Positions 38,822 through 47,423 of a stretch of 64,000 nucleotides of DNA are shown here, piece after piece. The DNA is taken from NCBI RefSeq assembly GCF_023555375.1, contig NZ_JAJSEE010000006.1, forward strand, positions 62,001 through 126,000, in the 5' to 3' direction. Source of the DNA: Guyparkeria hydrothermalis. Lineage in GTDB: Bacteria > Pseudomonadota > Gammaproteobacteria > Halothiobacillales > Halothiobacillaceae. The position numbers and the translations under genes are program-made. Position 1 is the stretch's first letter. Every line of letters begins with the position of its first letter. Under the pieces are notes generated by a model. It worked only from the letters and a program-made list of their open reading frames with translations, did not search any database and was not told the origin of the DNA.

Positions 38822-39894
38822 TCGTCGACACCCCGCCCTCGCATCGACCGGGCGCGCTCACCTGGCTGTTGGGCGCCGCGGCGGTGTTCATCCTGCTCGC
38901 GGGATTGAAGACGGTCAGCCATATCGTCACGCCGTTCCTGCTGGCCGCCTTTCTCGCCATCATCAGCGCCCCGCCGATGGCCTGGATGCAGCGTCGCGGC
39001 GTGCCCGGCCTAATCTCGATCCTGTTCCTGTTCTCGCTCGTGGGCCTGGCCTTCTTCCTGCTCTTTCTCGCCCTGCAGGGCGCCGCCGAAAGCCTGGCGA
39101 CGCAGGCCCCGGCCTACCAGGCGAAGCTTGCCGGGTGGCTGGAGCAGATCCGCACCATGCTTGCCGAACGTGGCGCGCCCCCGGAACTGCTGCCGGCACA
39201 GATCCCGTTGCCGGCCACGAGCACGATCACGGGCACGGCCACCGGCATCGCGACCGGATTGGGCCAGTTCACCGCGAGCACCCTGCTCGTGCTGCTGGCG
39301 TTCATGTTCCTGTTGCTCGAGGAGCGCACGCTTGCCGACAAGCTCGCCGCCGCCTTCCCCGGTCGTCGCCGGGCGCGGGTACGGACCCGGCGCTTTCTGC
39401 GTTCCGTCTACCGTTATCTGCTGATCAAGACCGGGGCGAGCGTGGTCACCGGCGTGCTGGTGGGCGTGGGTCTCTCCTGGCTGGGGATCGATTTCGCCAT
39501 CCTCTGGGGCATCCTCGCGGGCCTGCTCAACTTCATCCCCACCATCGGCTCGTTCATCGCCGCGGTACCGGCCTTGCTGGTCACCGTGGTCAGCGGCTCC
39601 CCGCTGGACCTGCTGCTGGTCGGTGCGCTGTACCTGGTGGTCAACATCAGCATCGGCAGCATCCTGGAACCGCGCCTGCTGGGCCGGACACTGGGCCTCT
39701 CGCCGGTGATCGTGCTGATCTCGCTGCTGGTCTGGGGCTGGGTGTTCGGACCGATCGGCATGCTGCTCGCCGTGCCGCTGACCATGATCGCGAAGCTCGC
39801 CCTGGATTCGAGCCCGCAAACGCGCTGGGCCGGCATCCTGCTAAGCGATCGGGTACGCCGCCAACCGGTCACGACGTCGACGGCCGATGAGTGA
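38818..39894 (+). CDS. AI-2E family (PerM-like) membrane transporter
   Basis: The 358-residue protein has about eight membrane helices in the AI-2E_transport/PerM pattern: HIVTPFLLAAFLAIISAPP near the start, a periplasmic helical segment in the middle, and the conserved region WGILAGLLNFIPTIGSFIAAVPA, then GSILEPRLLGRTLGLSPVIV near the end. The family includes TqsA (autoinducer-2 release) and sodium/proton antiporters of halophiles, so the substrate is open. The ATG overlaps the prlC stop (ATGA), and its own end overlaps the next gene by 8 nt. Confidence 0.9.
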   Translation: MIVDTPPSHRPGALTWLLGAAAVFILLAGLKTVSHIVTPFLLAAFLAIISAPPMAWMQRRGVPGLISILFLFSLVGLAFFLLFLALQGAAESLATQAPAYQAKLAGWLEQIRTMLAERGAPPELLPAQIPLPATSTITGTATGIATGLGQFTASTLLVLLAFMFLLLEERTLADKLAAAFPGRRRARVRTRRFLRSVYRYLLIKTGASVVTGVLVGVGLSWLGIDFAILWGILAGLLNFIPTIGSFIAAVPALLVTVVSGSPLDLLLVGALYLVVNISIGSILEPRLLGRTLGLSPVIVLISLLVWGWVFGPIGMLLAVPLTMIAKLALDSSPQTRWAGILLSDRVRRQPVTTSTADE

Positions 39895-40603
39895 CGCCGA
39901 TCGTCCCCGGCGTCCAGAGGTGACGGGTGGCGGGACGGATGACACCCCGACCGGTGGGGTGTCTCGCTCGGTCACCTCGAGCCAGACCGGTCCGCACGAC
40001 GACCTCGAACGCCAGCTGCGGCGCCACGCGCAGCGCCTCTTCGCCAAGCCGATCGCCGACTACAACCGCAACGCCTTCGACCAGGTGACCGCGCGGATGG
40101 CCGCCGTCGATCGTCCGCTGATCCTCGACTCGGGCTGCGGCACCGGCGACAGCAGCCGCCTGCTCGCCCGCCGCTACCCCGACCACTGGGTGATCGGCGT
40201 CGACCGCTCGGCCGATCGCCTGTCGCGCCAGCGACCCGACACACCGCCCAACTGCCTGCTGGTGCGTGCCGACCTGGTCGACTTCTGGCGACTGGCCCGG
40301 CAAGCCGGCTGGACACCGGCACGCCACTACCTGCTCTATCCCAACCCGGAACCCAAACCGCGCCATTTGAAGCGGCGTTTCCATGCCCATCCGGTGTTTC
40401 CCAGCGTGGTGGCCCTGGGCGGCCGACTCGAGTCACGCAGCAACTGGCGGGTGTACCTCGAGGAGCTCGCGCTGGCCCTGGAATTTCATGGCCGCACCGC
40501 CCGAGTCGAACCGGTCAAGGATAACGAGCCGCCCATGACGCCGTTCGAGCGCAAATACCAAGCGAGTGGACAGCCACTGTGGCGATTGATCAGCGACGGG
40601 TAA
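39887..40603 (+). CDS. TrmB-like tRNA (guanine-N7)-methyltransferase family protein
   Basis: The 238-residue protein has a class I methyltransferase fold: the SAM site LILDSGCGTGDSSRLLARRYP, then VIGVDRSADRLSRQ. The segment LLYPNPEPKPRHLKRRFHAHPVFP parallels the NPWPKxRHxKRR motif of TrmB, which makes m7G46 in tRNA. It is more divergent than a standard TrmB and has a 45-residue polar N-terminal extension, so an alternative substrate is possible. It overlaps the AI-2E gene by 8 nt. A promoter-rich 363-nt gap follows. Confidence 0.75.
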   Translation: MSDADRPRRPEVTGGGTDDTPTGGVSRSVTSSQTGPHDDLERQLRRHAQRLFAKPIADYNRNAFDQVTARMAAVDRPLILDSGCGTGDSSRLLARRYPDHWVIGVDRSADRLSRQRPDTPPNCLLVRADLVDFWRLARQAGWTPARHYLLYPNPEPKPRHLKRRFHAHPVFPSVVALGGRLESRSNWRVYLEELALALEFHGRTARVEPVKDNEPPMTPFERKYQASGQPLWRLISDG

Positions 40604-40966
40604 TCGCCTCGGTTTTGACAGCGGCACGTTGGATAAATGGGCCATCCAATCCCGATTAATCCGCGGTGTTTTTCCCGAGCCCTACCATTTATTAGCCGAT
40701 TAATAATAAAGGCACGACAACCGAGTTCGCCATTGGAGTTGACAAGGCAGCTACCCTGTCCTGAGACCGCGGATTCACAAGCCGAGCCAATCCCCGCGTC
40801 AATCGCCGGGATTCGCACAGCAAATCGGCTGTGCCTATACTCGGGCGAGTCTTTCGGGCGTCGGGGCGAAAATCCAACGCATTAACCGGCATCCGGCGCC
40901 CAAACCGTGTCGTTCATGAATCGGGAGACAAACCGCTTTCATGCCATTCCAGGAGGAGCCGAACGC
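40604..40966. other. Gene-free region upstream of usp-BCCT
   Basis: This 363-nt stretch is more AT-rich than its surroundings, particularly at about 40640-40710. I see no gene or hairpin terminator. It contains TTGACA at 40615 and 40739 without matching -10 boxes, and a CTATACT element at 40835-40841 listed separately. Confidence 0.6.
40835..40841 (+). promoter_or_regulatory. Possible sigmaS-type -10 element for usp-BCCT
   Basis: CTATACT matches the extended -10 preferred by RpoS, without a recognisable -35, about 125 nt upstream of the universal stress protein start. Stationary-phase or osmotic control would suit both genes, but this is inferred. Confidence 0.4.
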
Positions 40967-41383
40967 ATGTATCAAACGATAATGGTCCCGGTGGATCTCG
41001 CGCACCTCGATGCGCTGGAGAAACCGTTGACGGTGGCAGCCGACATGGCACGTCACTACAACGCCCAACTCTGCTACGTGGGTGTCACCACCTCCCAGCC
41101 CAGCTCGGTAGCCAGAACCCCCGAGGAATACGAGCAGAAGCTCAAGGCCTTCGCCCGGGAGCACGCGCCGGACAACGGCCATGCCCCGACGGCTCGGGTC
41201 TACAACAGTCACGACCCGGTGACCGACCTGGACGACATCCTGCTCAAGGCTATCGACGACGTCGGCGCCGATCTGGTGGTGATGGGCACGCACCTCCCCC
41301 ACCACATCGACGCGATCATGCCGGCCAACGGCAGCAAGGTCGCCGCGCACTCGAACGTCTCGGTCTTCCTCGTTCGACCCTGA
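40967..41383 (+). CDS. Universal stress protein (UspA family)
   Basis: The 138-residue single-domain Usp protein starts MYQTIMVPVDLAHLDALEKP, a typical opening strand with the acidic pocket residue. The C-terminal nucleotide loop reads VVMGTHLPHHIDAIMPANGSKVAAHSNVSVFLV, a G-x9-11-NGS variant, so ATP binding is likely but not certain. The start is ATG at 40967 with a strong AGGAGG at 40951-40956. It lies 57 nt before a BCCT osmolyte carrier gene. In halophiles, Usp proteins such as TeaD regulate compatible-solute transporters, so this one may gate the BCCT carrier. Confidence 0.92.
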   Translation: MYQTIMVPVDLAHLDALEKPLTVAADMARHYNAQLCYVGVTTSQPSSVARTPEEYEQKLKAFAREHAPDNGHAPTARVYNSHDPVTDLDDILLKAIDDVGADLVVMGTHLPHHIDAIMPANGSKVAAHSNVSVFLVRP

Positions 41384-41440
41384 ATGCCCAACGATCAAAC
41401 GAACTGACCTGGTCAACCAGAAACCGACGGAGAGACACAC

Positions 41441-43105
41441 GTGGACAACAAACCCGATAACGCACCGGACACGCATAGCGAATCGGTCGGCGTCCCGGCC
41501 CCCGAAGGGGCGGCCAACCTGATCGATACCGATTACAAGATCGGGCAGGACAACTACCAGGCCGCGCCGATTGGCGTGAATATCGACATCCATGGCGCGG
41601 TGTTCACCTTTTCCTCCCTGGTGATCCTGGCGTTCGTCGTGCTGACGCTCGCCCTGCCCGACCAGTCGACCGCTTGGTTCGATGGCGCCAAGAACTGGAT
41701 CAACACCAACATGAGCTGGTTCCTGATCGGCGCGGCAAACATCTTCGTGATCCTGTGCCTGGTGCTGATCTTCTCGCCCCTGGGCCGGGTGCGGATCGGC
41801 GGGGCCAAGGCCGCGCCCGACTTCAGCTACCTGTCATGGTTTGCGATGCTCTTCGCCGCGGGCATGGGCGTCGGCCTGATGTTCTATGGCGTGTCCGAGC
41901 CGCTGTCCCACTACGGCACCTCACTGGGTGGCGTCAGCATGGGCGAAGACGGCGCACGCACCGACTGGGCCCCGCTGGGTGGCGCCGAAGGCGACCCGGC
42001 CGGCGCGATGAGCCTGGGCATGGCCGCGACCATCTTCCACTGGGGTCTGCACCCCTGGGCGATCTACGCGATCGTGGCACTGTCGCTGGCGATCTTCTCC
42101 TACAACAAGGGCCTGCCGCTGACCGTCCGCTCCATGTTCTACCCCCTGCTGGGTGAGCGCATCTGGGGCTGGCCGGGCCACCTGATCGACATCCTGGCCG
42201 TCTTCGCCACGCTGTTTGGCCTCGCCACCTCGCTCGGGATCGGCGCGCAGCAGGCCTCCGCCGGCCTGTCGCACCTGTTCGGCGTGCCCGAAGGCAACAC
42301 CACGCTGGTGCTCCTGATTTCGGCCATCACGGCCGTTGCGGTGATCTCGATCGTCGCCGGCGTCGACAAGGGCGTGAAGCGCCTGTCCGAGATCAACCTG
42401 GTGCTGGCCTTCATCCTGCTGATGTTCGTCGTGTTCGTCGGCCCGACCCTGATGATCGCGACCGGGTTCGTGAAGAACCTCGGCTCGTACATCACCGAGC
42501 TGCCGTTCCTCTCCAACCCGTTCGGCCGCGAGGACGCCAACTTCAGCCAGGGCTGGACCACGTTCTACTGGGCCTGGTGGATCAGCTGGTCGCCGTTCGT
42601 CGGTATGTTCATCGCCCGGGTCTCGCGTGGCCGTTCCGTGCGCGAGTTCCTGGTCGCGGTCCTGCTGGTGCCGTCCACCGTCTCGGTGTTCTGGATGACC
42701 GCCTTCGGCACCACCGCCATCAACCAGCTGCAGAACGGCTTTGAAGGCGCGAAGAACTCCGACCTGCCCGTCCAGCTGTTCGAGACGCTGGGCCAGATGC
42801 CGATGGCCGAGATCACCTCGTTCATCGCCATCTTCCTGGTGATCGTCTTCTTCGTGACCTCGTCGGACTCCGGCTCGCTGGTCATCGACACCATCACCGC
42901 CGGCGGCAAGATCGACGCACCCAAGCCCCAGCGTGTCTTCTGGGGCGTAATCGAGGGCGCGATCGCGATCGCCCTGTTGGTGGGTGGCGGCCTCGCGGCA
43001 CTGCAGTCCGCGGCCGTCGCCGCGGGCCTGCCGTTCACGGTGGTCCTGCTGGTGGGCTGTTATGCCATCGTCAAGGGACTGATGAGCGAACCGCGCGGCA
43101 AGTGA
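41441..43105 (+). CDS. BCCT-family betaine/choline-type osmolyte transporter
   Basis: The 554-residue protein has about 12 membrane helices and the BCCT signatures: MLFAAGMGVGLMFYGVSEPLSHY and WAWWISWSPFVGMFIARVSRGRSVREF. It imports compatible solutes such as glycine betaine, driven by sodium or protons. The aromatic box is consistent with a trimethylammonium ligand, but the exact solute is not readable. The C-terminal cytoplasmic tail is very short, unlike osmosensing BetP, so osmotic control may come from the adjacent Usp protein. The start is GTG at 41441 with CGGAGAG upstream. A strong terminator follows. Confidence 0.93.
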   Translation: MDNKPDNAPDTHSESVGVPAPEGAANLIDTDYKIGQDNYQAAPIGVNIDIHGAVFTFSSLVILAFVVLTLALPDQSTAWFDGAKNWINTNMSWFLIGAANIFVILCLVLIFSPLGRVRIGGAKAAPDFSYLSWFAMLFAAGMGVGLMFYGVSEPLSHYGTSLGGVSMGEDGARTDWAPLGGAEGDPAGAMSLGMAATIFHWGLHPWAIYAIVALSLAIFSYNKGLPLTVRSMFYPLLGERIWGWPGHLIDILAVFATLFGLATSLGIGAQQASAGLSHLFGVPEGNTTLVLLISAITAVAVISIVAGVDKGVKRLSEINLVLAFILLMFVVFVGPTLMIATGFVKNLGSYITELPFLSNPFGREDANFSQGWTTFYWAWWISWSPFVGMFIARVSRGRSVREFLVAVLLVPSTVSVFWMTAFGTTAINQLQNGFEGAKNSDLPVQLFETLGQMPMAEITSFIAIFLVIVFFVTSSDSGSLVIDTITAGGKIDAPKPQRVFWGVIEGAIAIALLVGGGLAALQSAAVAAGLPFTVVLLVGCYAIVKGLMSEPRGK

Positions 43106-43166
43106 CGCGCCCCGTGCCGGTCACGGCGGACTCCCGCCGCGATCGGTCCGGGTTCGACCAACGCGA

Positions 43167-43192
43167 AAGGCGGCCGTTCGGCCGCCTTTTTT
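43167..43192 (+). terminator. Rho-independent terminator of usp-BCCT
   Basis: AAGGCGGC-CGTTCG-GCCGCCTT is followed by TTTT, 62 nt after the BCCT stop, between convergent genes. Confidence 0.88.
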
Positions 43193-43225
43193 CGTGTCTA
43201 TCCAATCGACAATCCTTTGCCGGGG

Positions 43226-43951
43226 TCATTCCCAGAGTTCGCCCACGGGCGTCTCCGGGCGGTAATGGCGCGCGATCTGCGCCTGCAACAGTTCGGCCGT
43301 CGCCAATGCATCGAGCTTGGCGTGGTGCGCTGAGTAGCCCGGCAGGCCATAGCGGGTGCGGCTGTCGGCCAGTCGGATCGACGTGCGTCGCGCCGAGAAC
43401 AGGCCCTTGAGGCGATTCCACCAGCCGGCACGTACCTGGCGTGCCTCGATTCTCATGGTGTCGATCACCGGGAACAGGCAACGCTCACCACGCCGGGCCA
43501 GCACGGCGGCGTCCAGGAACGGCCTCTCGATGCCGCGGTAATGAACCACCACCACGTGCCCGGCCAAGGCCGCCAATACCTCGTCGAGCACCTCGTCCAG
43601 GTCCGGCGCCCGGGCGACCTCCGCGTGGGTGATGCGGTGAAACCGAATCGAGGCTTCGTCCAGGGGCCGCGGTGGTCGGACGACCCAGTACCGGCCCGCC
43701 GACGGGCGGATACGTTTCAAATCGAACGGCACCACCCCGATCGAGACGATGGCATGACGGTGGACGTCCAGGCCGGTCGTCTCGAAATCGAGCGCCATCA
43801 GCGGCACGTCCTGCAAGGGCGTATCCGGGGCCGGCAATCCGGCGGCGTAGAACGCACGCAAGGCGGGGTCCCGGCAGCGATCGGCCTGGTCGGCAAAGAA
43901 CGCCGCCCAGGTCGATTCGCTCCGTTGTTGATGCGCGGCGGCCGGGCTCAT
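43226..43951 (-). CDS. DEDD-type 3'-5' exonuclease (DnaQ-like)
   Basis: The 241-residue protein carries an RNase T/DnaQ exonuclease domain from about residue 48: the Exo I motif MALDFETTGLD has two catalytic acids, FHRITHAEVARAP follows, Exo II sits in VVVVHYRGIERPFLD, and the Exo III tyrosine/histidine region is YSAHHAKLDALATAEL, indicating the DEDDh type. The N-terminal 45 residues are helical and unassigned. It is not a polymerase epsilon subunit by context. The ATG overlaps the cNMP/CBS/DUF294 gene stop as ATGA, a pairing often seen next to acetate or osmolyte transporters, suggesting a shared but unknown role. Confidence 0.88.
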   Translation of the reverse strand: MSPAAAHQQRSESTWAAFFADQADRCRDPALRAFYAAGLPAPDTPLQDVPLMALDFETTGLDVHRHAIVSIGVVPFDLKRIRPSAGRYWVVRPPRPLDEASIRFHRITHAEVARAPDLDEVLDEVLAALAGHVVVVHYRGIERPFLDAAVLARRGERCLFPVIDTMRIEARQVRAGWWNRLKGLFSARRTSIRLADSRTRYGLPGYSAHHAKLDALATAELLQAQIARHYRPETPVGELWE

Positions 43952-45846
43952 CGAGTCGGCATTGGGTAACGAAACCGCAGGAATTTCTGGGCGTTGCTCA
44001 GCACCTGGAACGCGTCCTTGAGGTTGTGGCGTTCGCCATCCGAGACGTTCTCCGGCTCGATGTTGTTGTCCGGGGCATGGTGATGCTTGAGGTCATACGC
44101 TTGGTGGCGGATACGCACCATGGAAATGAACTCGAGCGCGTAGCGCAGCTTGTCCGCCTGCCCTGCCGGCAGGGTGTTGGCCTTGACGATGTCGTCCAGC
44201 CGCTCGAACGAGTTCTGGGAACGTGACCCCACGGCCAGGGCATGCACGCGTATCACGTCCACGAGCGGGGCCGTACCGCGCCGCTTCAGGTTGATGGAGT
44301 TGTTGTGCTGCCCGTCCTTTTCCATGACGAAGGTCCGGAAAAAGCCAAGCGGCGGGGTTCGATTGAGCGCGTTACGAGCCAGCGCGGCGAGAAACAGCGG
44401 GCTGTGGCTCGCCCGCTCGGCGACCAGGTCCTGCAGTTGCTCGACGAATCGTTCTTCGCCGTGCACGGCCTCGAGATCGAAGAAGATCGAGCTGTGAAGA
44501 AGCTTTTCCGGGTCCGGTTCATCGATCCATTCGGTGAAATACCGCCGCCAGACCGACAGTGGCTGGCGCCACTTGTCGTTCGTGGCCATGATCCCGCCGC
44601 TGCAGTACGGATAACCGCAGGCATGCAGACCATCGCTCACGCGCTGGGCGAGTGCGGCGAACCAGGCATCGTGTTCGGCGGGATCGAACGAATCGTCGAG
44701 GATCAGGGCATTGTCCTGGTCCGTGGTGATGGTCTGATCGTTTCTCGCCATCGACCCGTTGACCATGAAGCAATACGGCACCGGCGGCGGACCCAGTTCT
44801 TCCTCGGCAAGCTCGATCAGGCGACGGATCAGGCTGCGTCCGATGCTGGACATGGCCTGACCGATCATCTGCGAGGTCGCACCGTCGTCGACCAGACGCA
44901 CGAACGCCGCGCGCACGTCCGGCATCAAGCGGGACAGCCCCTTGACCGACCCCTGGTTGAAGATGTTGCTGACCAGGTACAGGCTGCTGTGCGTCTCGTA
45001 GCGCACGATATCGGAGAGATGCACCACGCCCACCGGCCGGCGCCGATGCAGGACCGGCAGGTGGTGCACGTTGTTGCGCAGCATGGCCAGCATCGCCTCG
45101 TACACCGATTCGTCCGACTGGATGGTGATGAGCCGGTCATGCTTGATTTCGGCGAGTGGCGTGTCACCCGGCCGGCCCGCGGCCAGCACGCGAGCGCGCA
45201 GGTCCTGGTCGGTCAGGATGCCCGTCAGGCGCCAATGGCCATGTTCCTCGCCGGCAAACGCCCGTTCGTCATCCGGGTCGGATTTCGAGAACAACAGGAT
45301 CGACGAGACATGGTGCTCAGTCATCAGGCGCGCGGCCTCGTGCACCGGGGCGTTTTCCTCGATGTTGACCGGGCTGCGCGTCAACAACCGCCGCACCCGG
45401 CTGACCATCAGGTCATTCTCGCGCTCGTTCTGTTCGACGGTGGCCTTTAGGCGTGGCCCCGACAGTTCGACGAAATCCGCAAACTGGTCATCTTCTTCGC
45501 AGAGCTGATCGAAGACGTCGGCCGGGATCAGGTAGAGCAACGTGTCCTCGATGGCGCGCACCGGGAACCGGACGCGGCGATTGTGCAGCAGTCCCGTGTG
45601 GCCGAAAATATCGCCCTCCCCGATCCGGTTGTAGAGCTCGCCGTTGTGCCGGTAGACCTCGACCGCGCCGCTGCGAACGTAACGCAGGTTGTCGATCGGC
45701 TCACCGTATTCCTGGATGGTCGAACCCTCGCGGTAGTAGGCGACATCCGTGCGCGCGGCGATCTGATCCAGCCACTGGGGATCAAGCCGATCGAACGGCG
45801 GGTAATGCCGCAAGTGCTCGCGTATTTCCTGGACTTCCGCTTCCAT
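43948..45846 (-). CDS. cNMP-binding, CBS-pair and DUF294 nucleotidyltransferase-like protein
   Basis: The 632-residue multidomain protein has a cyclic-nucleotide-binding domain (about 17-130, GEGDIFGHTGLL), a CBS pair (about 155-285, with TDQDLRARVLA and GVVHLSDIVRYE), then a DUF294 nucleotidyltransferase-like domain with GSMARNDQTITTDQDNALI, which retains the G-S-x-D-x-D pattern, and a DUF294 C-terminal helical domain. CBS and cNMP domains should sense nucleotides and control the transferase-like part. Its product or target is not known. It overlaps the exonuclease gene by 4 nt and is followed by it. Confidence 0.92.
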   Translation of the reverse strand: MEAEVQEIREHLRHYPPFDRLDPQWLDQIAARTDVAYYREGSTIQEYGEPIDNLRYVRSGAVEVYRHNGELYNRIGEGDIFGHTGLLHNRRVRFPVRAIEDTLLYLIPADVFDQLCEEDDQFADFVELSGPRLKATVEQNERENDLMVSRVRRLLTRSPVNIEENAPVHEAARLMTEHHVSSILLFSKSDPDDERAFAGEEHGHWRLTGILTDQDLRARVLAAGRPGDTPLAEIKHDRLITIQSDESVYEAMLAMLRNNVHHLPVLHRRRPVGVVHLSDIVRYETHSSLYLVSNIFNQGSVKGLSRLMPDVRAAFVRLVDDGATSQMIGQAMSSIGRSLIRRLIELAEEELGPPPVPYCFMVNGSMARNDQTITTDQDNALILDDSFDPAEHDAWFAALAQRVSDGLHACGYPYCSGGIMATNDKWRQPLSVWRRYFTEWIDEPDPEKLLHSSIFFDLEAVHGEERFVEQLQDLVAERASHSPLFLAALARNALNRTPPLGFFRTFVMEKDGQHNNSINLKRRGTAPLVDVIRVHALAVGSRSQNSFERLDDIVKANTLPAGQADKLRYALEFISMVRIRHQAYDLKHHHAPDNNIEPENVSDGERHNLKDAFQVLSNAQKFLRFRYPMPTR

Positions 45847-45923
45847 CTACTGCCCCTGCCGATGGTGGTTGGCCGTGCTCAGGCGGCCACGCCTACGTGG
45901 TGCCGCCCAGAGAGAGGTTGGCA

Positions 45924-45950
45924 TAAAAAAGGCGGGCTTTCGCCCGCCTT
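45924..45950 (-). terminator. Rho-independent terminator of the porin gene
   Basis: On the minus strand AAGGCGGGC-GAAA-GCCCGCCTT is followed by a run of Ts. It lies 26 nt past the porin stop codon. Confidence 0.88.
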
Positions 45951-45975
45951 GTCCATCATCTTCACCGCTGGATCG

Positions 45976-47280
45976 TCAGAAGTAGTAACCGACGTTGATG
46001 TTGAAGATGGTGTTGTCTTCGCCGCTTTGACCCGGACCCGCCATGGCGCCGGTCACGAACGGCTGATTTTCACCATTGATGATGTCGAAGTAGGCATAGA
46101 CACCACCTGCCGATACTGCCATGCCGGTGACGTTCATGTACGTGTCATCATAATCGTTGTTTTTATCGTAGATCAGGCTGTAATCGTTGTAGAACGTCAA
46201 TGAGGAAACCGGGCCCCACTCGACCGGCAGCGTATAGGCCAGGTTCGCCGTAATCGCCTTGGCAGACAGCGGCCCCGTGTACAGACCCGCGTAATAGCCG
46301 TAATTCATGAATTGGGCGTCGGCATCGTCAAGATCGTATTCCCAATCCGTGTACTGCAGCTGCAGATTCCAGCGATCGTAATCGGCGACCAGGTGGGCGG
46401 CTGCCGCGCGGAAATCACCATCGCCACCCGGATTCGTTCCACCATCCATCTGTCCATACTTGATGGATGCACCCGGCTTGAGCGTCAACTTGTCGGTGAC
46501 TTTGTAATCATACTCGGCGCGAGCCACGAGTGTGTTGACCGATTCGGTCGCACCCTGATTGCCGTTGTAACCCACGGCATTTGCCGAATAGCTGTCCGTA
46601 TCACCGGAACCATCGAACTCAGGACCAAAATTTCGCTCGTCATTCTTCATGAATGCGAGGTCAAATCGCCAATCACCCGGTTCGTAGGTAGTGCCGACAC
46701 CGAAGTCGTAGTTATCCTCGAGACCAACGTAGTACAGCGAGGAGAAGTAGAAGTTATGTGAGTTATACGGCAAGACGCCAAACGGCACCTGAAAGACACC
46801 GGCCTTCGCCATCAGCGCATCGGTGAACTCGTAACCGACCCACGCATGATGAATGGCCGTGAAGTATTCGTACCAGCGCCACTCTGCTGACAGGATGACG
46901 TCACCGATCTCGCCGTCGAAATTCAGACGGAACGTGTCGAAGTTCAGGTCACCACCACGGTCATTGCCATCATTGGCGTCGTTGTAGGTGTAGTTGAAGC
47001 GAACCGCCCCACCGACATTGATATCCGGCTCGGATGCCTCCGCCTTTTCTTCGGCCTTGGCCACCTTCTCGGCCTGTTCGGCTTGCTTCTGTTCGATCTG
47101 ATCGTTGCGCGCGCGCTCCTTTTCGAGCTCGCCCTGCAGGGTTTCGACGCGTTGCTTGAGCGCTTCGAGTTCCTGCATGATCTTCTCGGCACTGGCGTCG
47201 CCCGTCGCCGCGATGCCCGCAAGCGGCGAGGTGCCGAGCGCCACACCGATGGAGATTGCCAACAACTGCTTCTTCATCAT
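45976..47280 (-). CDS. Outer-membrane porin-like beta-barrel with N-terminal coiled coil
   Basis: The 434-residue protein has a signal peptide (residues 1-25, ending GIAA), a coiled coil (about 30-85, EALKQRVETLQGELEKERAR), and a barrel of alternating aromatic-edged strands ending in NINVGYYF, whose final Phe is the usual BAM signal. The coiled coil probably contacts peptidoglycan or trimerises. Asp- and Asn-rich loops suggest cation preference, but no substrate is evident. The start is ATG at 47280 with GAGGG upstream. Its DNA is visibly less GC-rich than the neighbours, as is common for abundant porins or transferred genes. It has its own terminator. Confidence 0.85.
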   Translation of the reverse strand: MMKKQLLAISIGVALGTSPLAGIAATGDASAEKIMQELEALKQRVETLQGELEKERARNDQIEQKQAEQAEKVAKAEEKAEASEPDINVGGAVRFNYTYNDANDGNDRGGDLNFDTFRLNFDGEIGDVILSAEWRWYEYFTAIHHAWVGYEFTDALMAKAGVFQVPFGVLPYNSHNFYFSSLYYVGLEDNYDFGVGTTYEPGDWRFDLAFMKNDERNFGPEFDGSGDTDSYSANAVGYNGNQGATESVNTLVARAEYDYKVTDKLTLKPGASIKYGQMDGGTNPGGDGDFRAAAAHLVADYDRWNLQLQYTDWEYDLDDADAQFMNYGYYAGLYTGPLSAKAITANLAYTLPVEWGPVSSLTFYNDYSLIYDKNNDYDDTYMNVTGMAVSAGGVYAYFDIINGENQPFVTGAMAGPGQSGEDNTIFNINVGYYF

Positions 47281-47423
47281 CGATCCCTCTTTATTCGTTG
47301 TTTATCAACGGCTCTGCTTGATTGGGTTTGTGATTATTTTGTGGCCCGAGGCCACGGTAACACGGGGTTCAACCCCCTAAGCGCGTAATCGGGCGGCCGC
47401 TCACCGCGCCGACCCCATCGATG

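Noticed and set aside
47335-47365. GTGGCC-TCG-GGCCAC hairpin upstream of the porin as a terminator
   Set aside because: The perfect 6-bp stem has no T tract on its 3' side in either direction, so it does not fit an intrinsic terminator.
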